From: Bacteroidales bacterium
GTDB taxonomy: Bacteria > Bacteroidota > Bacteroidia > Bacteroidales > VadinHA17
Assembly: GCA_016936695.1 (NCBI GenBank)
Contig: JAFGXK010000247.1
Coordinates: 1 to 21,977, forward strand
DNA: 21,977 bases
Direction: 5' to 3'
Below the pieces are notes generated by a model. That model had not been told where the DNA came from. It saw nothing but the letters and a program-made list of their open reading frames with translations, and made no database searches. Made by a program: the position numbers and the translations under genes. Of this stretch, positions 1-6,225 are shown in pieces; the first letter of the stretch is position 1, and every line of letters begins with the position of its first letter.

Positions 1-1187
1 AGCCTGGTATTGTTCCGGGCGGCTTTTTGAGCAAGCATCTCATGAACCTCCTCAAGCACGTTTGCGATCCTGAAATGGACCTTTTCGAGAGTCAGCTTGT
101 CGCTTTTCAGTTTTGAAAAATCCAGAACGTCATCAATAATCCTCAGGAGATGGTCGGAGGAAGATCTTATTATATTAAGTGATTTTGAGGTTTCACTGTT
201 GTTGCTTTCCCGGAGAAGCTGTTCGGTGAATCCAGAGATGGCTGTTAACGGAGTTCTGATCTCATGAGTGATGTTTGCCATGAACAGTTCCCTGGTTTTG
301 GCAAGTTTTTCAGTTTCATCCCTCGACTTTTCAAGGGCAGCCTGATAAGCCATTGCATTTCTGGCATACCTGATGATTATATAGATTACCAGCAAACCGA
401 GAAGCCCTCCGGTTATTGCCACCAGCACAAGCCATCTGTAGGTTTCTCCGGCGACTTTCCGCGCCTCCTCCGCCTTCAGCCCGATCTGGCCATAAACCTC
501 ATCCTCCATGCTTGATATGAGGTCGTAGAATTTTTCAGTGATCACGCTGCTGTTCCTTGCCAGCTGAAGCTCCCTGACCGCCAGCTGTTCCCTCGTCATC
601 TGGTTTCTTGCGATTATCTCCTCGTAATCGGCGCCTGTTTCTCTTTTAGCCCCTGTTGTATCGGGACTAAGCCTGAATTCCCTTTGCGCCGCACCCTCTC
701 CAGCAAGAGTACCTGATGCTGAGTCAAGATGAATAGAGAGACTCCTGAGATTCCTGATTACGTTGTCGTCCCTCGAAAGAACCAGCAGCTGGGTCCATAT
801 TGAGATATTCCTGCCAATCAGATTGGTTATCGTATCAGTCTGAGCAAGCAGAACTGAGTCATTATTGCAGGCTTCCTTCAGTTTGGCAATTTTTTCATCT
901 ATTCCTGCAATGAATGTATAGTATGGCCTGATATCGGCAGGATGTCTTGTTGCCATATAGATCCTGACGCTGTTTCCGGCTTTCTCAATGTCGGTTGAGA
1001 TATCCCTGATGCCAACCAGCCTTAGCTCCGGCGATTCGTCAATCTTAATGGAAGATACAATTAATGAAAGGTTTCGGTAAAACATGTAAAAGGCTGCCGA
1101 CAGAAGTATTACTGCCAGGATCATAAGTAATCCGACCCTGATCTGGATCGAATTTCTGCCGGGCTCCTTTACGGATGGATCGCTCAT
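1..1187 (-). CDS. Membrane-bound sensor histidine kinase, partial (C-terminal part beyond the left edge)
   Basis: Reads leftward from an ATG at 1187 and is open to base 1, giving about 395 residues without a stop. Two hydrophobic segments are visible, around residues 18-37 and 252-276. They enclose a mostly helical extracytoplasmic region of about 210 residues with no motif I recognise. After a short linker comes a clear HisKA H-box, ANITHEIRTPL, with the phospho-acceptor histidine at residue 308. The ATP-binding HATPase domain must lie past the left edge, so I cannot say whether the kinase is hybrid. The start overlaps the stop of the upstream receiver gene as ATGA, which suggests translational coupling. 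The likely role is autophosphorylation in response to an envelope signal and phosphotransfer to a receiver. The neighbouring stand-alone receiver is an obvious candidate partner. The ligand is unknown. Confidence 0.93.
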   Translation of the reverse strand, partial: MSDPSVKEPGRNSIQIRVGLLMILAVILLSAAFYMFYRNLSLIVSSIKIDESPELRLVGIRDISTDIEKAGNSVRIYMATRHPADIRPYYTFIAGIDEKIAKLKEACNNDSVLLAQTDTITNLIGRNISIWTQLLVLSRDDNVIRNLRSLSIHLDSASGTLAGEGAAQREFRLSPDTTGAKRETGADYEEIIARNQMTREQLAVRELQLARNSSVITEKFYDLISSMEDEVYGQIGLKAEEARKVAGETYRWLVLVAITGGLLGLLVIYIIIRYARNAMAYQAALEKSRDETEKLAKTRELFMANITHEIRTPLTAISGFTEQLLRESNNSETSKSLNIIRSSSDHLLRIIDDVLDFSKLKSDKLTLEKVHFRIANVLEEVHEMLAQKAARNNTR

Positions 1188-1618
1188 CGATCCAAAGATA
1201 CCGAATATTTGTTTTCTATATGTTGCTGAAGATAAAGACCACAGAGAGCAGGTGCAAAATCGTCCTTGACGACAAAATAATCGTGAGGTATGGTGTGCAG
1301 TTTCTCCCTTACCGATTTCGACTGCGAAAGCAGGATTACCATGGCATCGCATGAGTGCTCCTTTAGAACCTTTATCACATGTCCCGCGTTGAGTCCTTCG
1401 CCAAGGTAGTAGTCAATGAAAACAGCATCATATTTGGTACTGAGATCGCCTGCCTTGATCTTCTTCATGTATTCGGCGGCATTTGTATAGGATCGCAGCA
1501 CCAGCTGGTACTGCCCCCTGGTAAGTATACCGTTGAGGCTTTGCTGAATCGCATTCGAAAGCAGGTTGCTGTAGTACTCGTTGTCTTCGATTACAAGAAT
1601 ATTAATGGTCTTCTTCAT
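1184..1618 (-). CDS. Stand-alone response regulator receiver protein
   Basis: A 144-aa protein consisting of a single CheY-like receiver domain and no output domain. The acidic pair is E11/D12 (in LVIEDNE). The phospho-acceptor is D69 in FIDYYLG, the switch serine region is LLSQS near residues 96-100, and the conserved lysine is K118 in FVVKDD. All the residues needed for phosphorylation are therefore present. Lack of a DNA-binding domain suggests it works through protein contacts or as a phosphorelay intermediate rather than as a transcription factor. It is the first gene of a two-gene unit, and its TGA overlaps the ATG of the histidine kinase. No convincing Shine-Dalgarno or -7 box was found ahead of its ATG at 1618. 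Family assignment is secure; the target is unknown. Confidence 0.92.
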   Translation of the reverse strand: MKKTINILVIEDNEYYSNLLSNAIQQSLNGILTRGQYQLVLRSYTNAAEYMKKIKAGDLSTKYDAVFIDYYLGEGLNAGHVIKVLKEHSCDAMVILLSQSKSVREKLHTIPHDYFVVKDDFAPALCGLYLQQHIENKYSVSLDR

Positions 1619-1794
1619 GGGGCGGGTTGTTGAATTCCTGTAATAATATCCAACTCCGTGCCATAATCGGCCGTCAAGGGTGGTTATTTGTGTATTCTGC
1701 TTAAAATGAGATGATTATAATATCAACATCACTGGCTTTGCCCTGATCCGGAAAGGAGGGAATTCTCATAATGAGAAATCTATGTTTCTTAATG

Positions 1795-1830
1795 AAAAAA
1801 ACCGCCTCAGAGAGTTACTCGCTGAGGCGG
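1795..1830 (-). terminator. Rho-independent terminator downstream of the 546-aa protein gene
   Basis: A perfect 9-bp GC-rich stem (CCGCCTCAG at 1802-1810 pairing with CTGAGGCGG at 1822-1830) encloses an 11-nt loop. Read on the minus strand, the stem is followed directly by seven T residues (A-run 1795-1801 on the plus strand). The orientation fits termination of the minus-strand gene ending at 2005. The resulting 3' untranslated region of roughly 200 nt would include the heptamer array. Confidence 0.85.
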
Positions 1831-1851
1831 CGTTGTTATTGGGTTGCTTTA

Positions 1852-1974
1852 GTTGCTGGTTACTAGTTGCTGGTTGCTTGTTGCTAGTTAAAAGGTTCCA
1901 GGTTCATCGTTCATAGTTTATCGTTCATCGTTGCTGGTTACTTGTTTCTAAGTTCTTAACCAGCAACCAGCAAC
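1852..1974. repeat. Degenerate tandem heptamer array (GTTNNNN units) with inverted end
   Basis: From 1852 the sequence splits almost without slips into 7-bp units starting GTT: GTTGCTG, GTTACTA, GTTGCTG, GTTGCTT, GTTGCTA, GTTAAAA, then (after one extra G) GTTCCAG, GTTCATC, GTTCATA, GTTTATC, GTTCATC, GTTGCTG, GTTACTT, GTTTCTA and, after one A, GTTCTTA. Two unit types are mixed, GTTGCTG-like and GTTCATC-like. At 1958-1974 the GTTGCTG unit reappears inverted (AACCAGCAACCAGCAAC). It can pair with GTTGCTGGTT at 1930-1939 in a 10-bp stem. There is no open reading frame. The array sits between a stop codon and its terminator, so it is probably transcribed. Confidence 0.88.
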
Positions 1975-2004
1975 TTATATTGTTTCTTTAATTTTCATCG
2001 TGGG

Positions 2005-3645
2005 TTATCTTCTTCCCGATGAGCCGGAGCTTCTGGATGATCCCGACGAAGAACTGCTGCTGCTTCTGCCTGATGAGCTGCCGGAAGATGCCTGAGCCGA
2101 ACTCCGGCTGGGTGATGATGATCTGGCAGCGGAGGAACTAACCGAACCGCGGCTGGGCGATGATGATCTGGCAGCAGGGGCCGATGATCTTGAAGAGGAA
2201 GTTGAGCCTGATCTGCTGTAGCTTGATTGCGGTCTGGGAGCTGATGCCTGCGACCTCTGGGGCGAACTCGATCGGGTAGCGGCCTGAGGCCTGGAGCTGA
2301 CCGGAGCGGATCTCTGGACAGTTGCCGGTCGCTGAGCCGTTGTTGGTCTCTGAGCCGTTGACGGCCTCTGAGCTGTTGTTGGTCTCTGAGTCGCTGCCGG
2401 CCTCTGAACGGTCTGAGGTCTTTGAGTTGTTGCCGGCCTGGTTACTGTGGAAGACGTGCTCCTCTGGGTTGAGGCCTGTGCTGTAGAAGGCTGGGTTCTT
2501 CTTACCTGTGTGTTAGCCTGGGTGCTTACCCTGCTCTGGCTTGTTGCAGGTCTTTGAACCGGTTCACTTCTCCTGACTGTATTGTTTGTCGTGGCAGTTG
2601 AACTTCTTTGAGTTGCAACCGGCCTTTGCTCAGTTGCACTTCTTCTTACTGCAGTTCCTGAAGAAGCCGGATTGCTCCTTTGTACCGTTGACTGACTCTG
2701 GCTGGTTGTGGCTCTTCTGGTGGTGTTTGCCGATACAGCCGATGAACTTTGAGTCGATGATGATCTGCGCATGGATTCCGTTGAGGCAGTCTGGCTGCTG
2801 CTGCGTCTGGTCTGACTGAGTTTTGCGTAGTGCGATTCACCCACATTCCTCATATCGGGGCGGGAGTAAGTGTCCCTGTAATGGCCATCCCTCACCCTGC
2901 GTGAGTACATGGTTGAATGTGATCTCAGCCGGGTGTAGTAGAAATCGTTGTATCTGTGATACCTGATGTGATCCCAGCGCCTGAACATCGAGTAATAATA
3001 GTTGTGGATATTGTAATAATGGAAGCCGTAGTAGTAGTGGTAATAGAAGGGGCGCCAGGGATTCCAGTAGGAGGGATAGTAGCCCCAGTACCATGATGAG
3101 TACCAGGGTATGTAAGAGGGGTAATAAATGTACCTTACAACCGGCCAGTCAGCAACCAGATGGATGGTTACCCTGCTTCCACCGGTGTACCCCGGATTGT
3201 ATGTTCCTGAGTAGTAGTTGTCATAATCGGGCTCGATTATATAATTCCTTCCATAGAGGGCTTCATCGCCGACAAGCTGGATGTTGACCGATCCGTCGGA
3301 GAACTTCTGGACCGTGAATACGGCAACGTCCTGGGTTTCGTTGCGATCCAGGGCCACTCTGAGTACAATGTTGTGAACGTTTCCGTCGACATAGTCCTGT
3401 ACGGTTATGTAGTCGACGTAATTGTCGCCGTTCAGATCGAGGTTGTTGACCCTCGTGTCTGCATCGTTAAGTGATCTTTCGAATTCCTCGAGGGTCTTAG
3501 ACTCCTGGAAGAGATTCAATACCGCGTAAAGATTGAGGTTGTCACCAGGAAGTCCAAGGTAATCATCCGGGTAGTCCCGGGCGGTCAGGGTGGCTCCCGC
3601 TGTCATCATTACTGCGAGGATGGTAGTTATTATATACTTTTTCAT
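2005..3645 (-). CDS. Exported protein with calcium-loop-like motif, aromatic-rich block and Ser/Arg/QRP-repeat tail; function unknown
   Basis: A 546-aa protein that I cannot assign to a named family. Residues 1-22 form a signal peptide (MKKYIITTILAVMMTAGA...). Residues 24-145 look like a folded domain containing DLNGDNYVD (D70-D78), which has the spacing of an EF-hand or dockerin-type calcium loop. Residues 167-240 are extremely rich in Tyr, Trp, Phe and His. Roughly 270-546 is low complexity, dominated by Ser, Thr, Arg, Gln and Pro. It includes six-residue repeats of the type TAQRPT near 410-445 and a final Ser/Gly/Arg tail. The tail is strongly basic with few acidic residues, so it may bind a polyanionic surface polymer or nucleic acid outside the cytoplasm; that is inference. 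A strong terminator follows the gene. The start at 3645 is supported by the signal peptide. Confidence 0.85.
   Translation of the reverse strand: MKKYIITTILAVMMTAGATLTARDYPDDYLGLPGDNLNLYAVLNLFQESKTLEEFERSLNDADTRVNNLDLNGDNYVDYITVQDYVDGNVHNIVLRVALDRNETQDVAVFTVQKFSDGSVNIQLVGDEALYGRNYIIEPDYDNYYSGTYNPGYTGGSRVTIHLVADWPVVRYIYYPSYIPWYSSWYWGYYPSYWNPWRPFYYHYYYGFHYYNIHNYYYSMFRRWDHIRYHRYNDFYYTRLRSHSTMYSRRVRDGHYRDTYSRPDMRNVGESHYAKLSQTRRSSSQTASTESMRRSSSTQSSSAVSANTTRRATTSQSQSTVQRSNPASSGTAVRRSATEQRPVATQRSSTATTNNTVRRSEPVQRPATSQSRVSTQANTQVRRTQPSTAQASTQRSTSSTVTRPATTQRPQTVQRPAATQRPTTAQRPSTAQRPTTAQRPATVQRSAPVSSRPQAATRSSSPQRSQASAPRPQSSYSRSGSTSSSRSSAPAARSSSPSRGSVSSSAARSSSPSRSSAQASSGSSSGRSSSSSSSGSSRSSGSSGRR
2311..2437 (-). 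repeat. 18-bp coding tandem repeats (TAQRPT-type hexapeptide)
   Basis: Within the 546-aa gene the DNA repeats with an 18-bp period, for example GGTCTCTGAGCCGTTGTT variants on the plus strand. On the minus strand it encodes successive units such as TTAQRP, STAQRP, TTAQRP and ATVQRS. Boundaries are approximate because the units decay outward into less regular QRP and Ser/Arg sequence. Such repeats can expand or contract by slippage without breaking the frame. Confidence 0.75.
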
Positions 3646-3709
3646 GACGTGGAGTGTTAATTGATCTGTGCCTTTACATCTTAAATAGCAAATGCCGTAC
3701 CAAAAAAAA

Positions 3710-3739
3710 GAGTGAGAGTGAGAGTGAGAGCGAGGAAGA
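3710..3739. repeat. Short tandem hexamer array (GAGTGA)
   Basis: Five consecutive 6-bp units: GAGTGA three times, then GAGCGA and GGAAGA, preceded by eight A residues (3702-3709). The tract is nearly all purine on the plus strand. It lies in the gap between the 78-aa gene and the 546-aa gene and codes for nothing recognisable. Confidence 0.85.
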
Positions 3740-3761
3740 GGACCCTCGGGGGGTTGGGGTA

Positions 3762-3998
3762 TTATTTTTTTTGATTTTCGGGATTTGCAACCACTTGCCT
3801 TGAAGTGTCGGGATCCTTAACAGGAGGTACCGGAAGAGGCAGTGGTTTTTTATGCCTCATGTCGGGTGCTCCGTTCCTGTGGTCGGCATTCTCTTTCTTC
3901 TCTATTCCGGTTCGTTTCTCCTGAGGTTCCTGCGAGGGAGCTGATACCGCTGCTGTGATCAGAACCGTGAGGAAAGATATGAATATGAACTTTTTCAT
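3762..3998 (-). CDS. Small exported protein of unknown function
   Basis: A 78-aa ORF with an N-terminal signal sequence (MKKFIFISFLTVLITAAVSA, about residues 1-20). The mature part is short, very hydrophilic and rich in Lys, Glu and Pro, including the stretch KKPLPLPVPPVKDP. No cysteine or lipobox follows the signal, so it is probably periplasmic or secreted and disordered. I do not recognise a family. It is in the same direction as the 546-aa gene but separated from it by 116 bp containing a hexamer array. A TAnnTTTG-type box lies about 40 bp upstream, which supports expression as its own unit. Coding status rests on the signal peptide and that box, so it is less certain than its neighbours. 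Confidence 0.6.
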   Translation of the reverse strand: MKKFIFISFLTVLITAAVSAPSQEPQEKRTGIEKKENADHRNGAPDMRHKKPLPLPVPPVKDPDTSRQVVANPENQKK

Positions 3999-4037
3999 TG
4001 CCTTGTGTTTTTTGAATTGTTAAATCAAAAGACATGC

Positions 4038-4045
4038 CAAAGGTA
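4038..4045 (-). promoter_or_regulatory. Candidate Bacteroidota -7 box for the 78-aa gene
   Basis: On the minus strand the sequence reads TACCTTTG, a full match to TAnnTTTG, placed about 40 nt before the ATG at 3998. No good TTG-type -33 element is present at the usual distance, where the heptamer array lies instead. The box overlaps the edge of that array by two bases. Confidence 0.4.
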
Positions 4046-4078
4046 TGCCCTTTGCCCTTCGCCCTGCGCCCTTTGCCT
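4044..4078. repeat. Degenerate tandem heptamer array (TTTGCCC units)
   Basis: Five contiguous 7-bp units: TATGCCC, TTTGCCC, TTCGCCC, TGCGCCC and TTTGCCT. It fills most of the gap between the end of the antiporter gene (4087) and the start of the 78-aa gene (3998). The period is the same as in the array at 1852-1974 but the unit sequence is different. Confidence 0.85.
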
Positions 4079-4086
4079 TTCAGCTA

Positions 4087-6075
4087 TCAGGCTGAGTGCC
4101 TGCTTATATTAAGGAGAGCTTCTGCTTGTTTCACCTGGTCCGGTTCCCCGATCACATAGGCGATGTCGCCGCCCTCAAGGACTGTATCCGGAGCCGGGTG
4201 CTCTATAATTTCCTGTCCTCTTTTAATGGCCAGGATGGTGACTCCTGTTTTCCTTCGCAGGTCGAGTCCGATGAGTGTCATCCCATCTGCGGATGAGTTT
4301 GTTCCGATATTTATCACGGAAATGTTCATATTCTGGAACTCATCGAATATCGAAGGTTTGTTCACCAGGTCCTTTTCAGTATAGGCACCGAGGCTCCGGT
4401 TCCTGATACCCGTTATTATCCTGCTGATCTCCTTGTGAGGCATATGTCTTTTTGTAAGGATACGGTTCATCATGTCAATTGCTATCTCCAGCTTTTCAGG
4501 GATAACCTCATCGGCGCCCACTTTATAAAGCTGTTCCACATTAGTGACCGTGGTTGATCTAACCAGTATATATGCGCTGTTGTTGATTTTTCTCACCTTT
4601 TCTACTATTGCCATCGATGGGATCAGACTTCCGACCGATATAACCACCACATCCGCATTTTCGGCATAGGCTTTTTTAAGAACGGGTTCATTGACTGCGT
4701 CGCCATAGATGACTGTATCGCCTTCACTCATCTTCTGATGGACAATATTCGGATCAAAGATTATTGAGATATGCCGGATATCGTTGTATTTTGCCATAAG
4801 TGATAGTTTAAGGGCGCTTGGGTCTTTCCCTATTATCACCAGGTGATTGCTGAACGGGGGCAGCGTAAGCTCTTTAAGGGGAAATAGTCCGTTGCGCATC
4901 ACGGCCGGAAGGGGTAGCTTTGATATTGTTTCAACCAGCCAGGGGGAGAAATAAAACAGGAAAGGGGTCATCCCCATACTTAATACGGCTACGGCCAGGA
5001 AAAGATGATAATAAAAACCGGGGAGGATCCCGTTGCCGAATCCTATGCTGGCCAGTATGAACGAAAATTCACCTACCTGGCTGAGTGCCAGTCCCGTGAG
5101 AATGGTTCCCTTCAAGGTATGTCCCAGGATGAAACCCGTTCCACCGGCGATAAAGCTTTTCAGCGTTATTACCAGAAGAAAGCAGACCATTACCAGCACC
5201 CAGTTATCCATTACAAAATGTACATCGAAAAGCATTCCGATCGATACGAAGAAGAAGCTTGAAAAAACATCCTTGATAGTATAGAAATTGCCGAATATAT
5301 TATGACTGTATTCCGATTCGGAGATCATCAGTCCGGCAAGGAAGGCTCCGAAGGCGAGTGACATTCCAAGCTCGAAGGATAGAAGAGCGATAGCAAAGCA
5401 GATCAGGAAGATGCTGATCATGAATAACTCCTGGTTTTTAGCGCTGGCAATTATGGTCAATAGTTTAGGGAGCAGCCATTTGTTGCCCGCATAGGCAAGG
5501 CCGATTATTGCGGCAACTTTGGCGGTGAGAATGAGGAATTCAGTTGCGAAGTTTACATTGGTCTGTGCCAGCAGGTCGGTGAGCAGAAGGAGGGGAGCCA
5601 GAAGCAGATCCTGAAAAATAAGTATGCCCACCACTGTACGTCCATAGTTTGATGTTACCTCCGATCTCTCCTGGAGTATTTTGAGTACCAGTGCCGAACT
5701 GCTCAGGGCCATAAGGAAACCGAACAGGAGAGCCCCCTCACGGCTTATGTCAAAGAATCTCGAAGCCAGATAGAATACTGCCGCCGTAATTGTTACCTGC
5801 ATGAATCCTCCAAGGAAGACTATCTTTCTGATTTTCATGATGTGTTTAAGAGAGAATTCCATTCCGATGGTAAAGAGGAGGAATACAACACCAATCTCGG
5901 CAAGCATCTCAATGTTATGGGCATCGTTTACCAGTGAAAGCAGATGAGGGCCTGCAATTATGCCTGTCAGAAGGTATCCGGCAATGGTTGGTATCCTGAA
6001 TTTCGTGAAAATCAGGTTCACAAGTGTCGACAGTGCAAATATTATAACTATGTCCTTCAGAAAAGATAGTTCCAT
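4087..6075 (-). CDS. CPA2-family cation:proton antiporter (Kef-type) with TrkA-N and TrkA-C domains
   Basis: A 662-aa inner-membrane protein expected to exchange K+ or Na+ for protons. Residues 1-385 form the transmembrane exchanger, with about a dozen hydrophobic segments. They include the family signatures FLLFTIGMEFS (65-75), the core QD motif in IFQDLL (Q155, D156), and ALSQVGEFSFIL (330-341). Residues about 410-525 resemble a TrkA-N (RCK) Rossmann domain and about 580-655 a TrkA-C domain. The usual nucleotide-binding glycine motif GxGxxG is replaced by GKDPSA (416-421), although the later Asp-rich strand and GDA motif (G458-A460) are retained. NAD(H) or glutathione control as in KefC is therefore doubtful. 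The gene is divergent from an MFS exporter and has its own -7 box. I give no symbol, because KefB, KefC and YbaL cannot be separated here. Confidence 0.93.
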   Translation of the reverse strand: MELSFLKDIVIIFALSTLVNLIFTKFRIPTIAGYLLTGIIAGPHLLSLVNDAHNIEMLAEIGVVFLLFTIGMEFSLKHIMKIRKIVFLGGFMQVTITAAVFYLASRFFDISREGALLFGFLMALSSSALVLKILQERSEVTSNYGRTVVGILIFQDLLLAPLLLLTDLLAQTNVNFATEFLILTAKVAAIIGLAYAGNKWLLPKLLTIIASAKNQELFMISIFLICFAIALLSFELGMSLAFGAFLAGLMISESEYSHNIFGNFYTIKDVFSSFFFVSIGMLFDVHFVMDNWVLVMVCFLLVITLKSFIAGGTGFILGHTLKGTILTGLALSQVGEFSFILASIGFGNGILPGFYYHLFLAVAVLSMGMTPFLFYFSPWLVETISKLPLPAVMRNGLFPLKELTLPPFSNHLVIIGKDPSALKLSLMAKYNDIRHISIIFDPNIVHQKMSEGDTVIYGDAVNEPVLKKAYAENADVVVISVGSLIPSMAIVEKVRKINNSAYILVRSTTVTNVEQLYKVGADEVIPEKLEIAIDMMNRILTKRHMPHKEISRIITGIRNRSLGAYTEKDLVNKPSIFDEFQNMNISVINIGTNSSADGMTLIGLDLRRKTGVTILAIKRGQEIIEHPAPDTVLEGGDIAYVIGEPDQVKQAEALLNISRHSA

Positions 6076-6100
6076 CCGGTTTTCAGTAGGGTTATTTCTC

Positions 6101-6108
6101 CAAAGTTA
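6101..6108 (-). promoter_or_regulatory. -7 promoter box for the antiporter gene
   Basis: On the minus strand the sequence is TAACTTTG, a perfect TAnnTTTG, ending 25 nt before the ATG at 6075. This implies a leader of roughly 20 nt. A -33 TTG element at the standard spacing is not evident; an A/T-rich tract (6109-6125) sits there. Confidence 0.6.
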
Positions 6109-6160
6109 ATTTTTTTTCATTTTCTGATTCAGTAAACCGCAAACCAAACACACTTCATTA

Positions 6161-6191
6161 TTTCCTCTATTCCGGAAAAACCTTATATTTG
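6161..6191 (+). promoter_or_regulatory. Promoter for the MFS exporter gene
   Basis: TATATTTG at 6184-6191 is a perfect TAnnTTTG -7 box. A weak -33-like TTTCC lies at 6161-6165, with 18 bp between them. The predicted transcription start near 6197 gives a leader of about 28 nt before the ATG at 6226. The promoter is divergent from the antiporter promoter, and the two -7 boxes are about 75 bp apart. Confidence 0.6.
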
Positions 6192-6209
6192 CCCGGTTCA
6201 ATACCCGGG
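6192..6209. promoter_or_regulatory. Inverted repeat overlapping the predicted MFS transcription start (possible operator)
   Basis: CCCGG (6192-6196) and CCGGG (6205-6209) form a 5-bp inverted repeat with an 8-bp spacer, immediately after the -7 box. Its position over the predicted start site would suit a repressor operator. It could also be chance, or a weak hairpin if transcription begins earlier. No regulator gene is adjacent. Confidence 0.3.
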
Positions 6210-6225
6210 ATCATGAGGATAAGAG

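Larger units (their letters stand above)
1619..2004. other. Gene-free intergenic stretch (386 bp)
   Basis: No credible coding sequence on either strand. It lies between the 3' end of the 546-aa secreted protein gene and the start of the receiver gene, both on the minus strand. It holds a strong intrinsic terminator (1795-1830) and a degenerate heptamer array (1852-1974). The rest, 1619-1794, must carry the promoter of the receiver-kinase pair, but I found no clear TAnnTTTG box there. Confidence 0.8.

Noticed and set aside
1640..1665. Sigma-54-like -24/-12 element upstream of the receiver gene on the minus strand (TGGCAC...TTGGA)
   Set aside because: The spacing is one base too short and the -12 part is TTGGA rather than TTGCA/T. 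Both faults usually abolish sigma-54 recognition.
1852..1974. CRISPR array
   Set aside because: The units are 7 bp, contiguous and degenerate, with no conserved 24-37 bp repeats and no unique spacers.
3740..3761. G-quadruplex or terminator near GGGGGGTTGGGG
   Set aside because: Only two long G-runs are present and no stable stem followed by a T-run was found in either direction.
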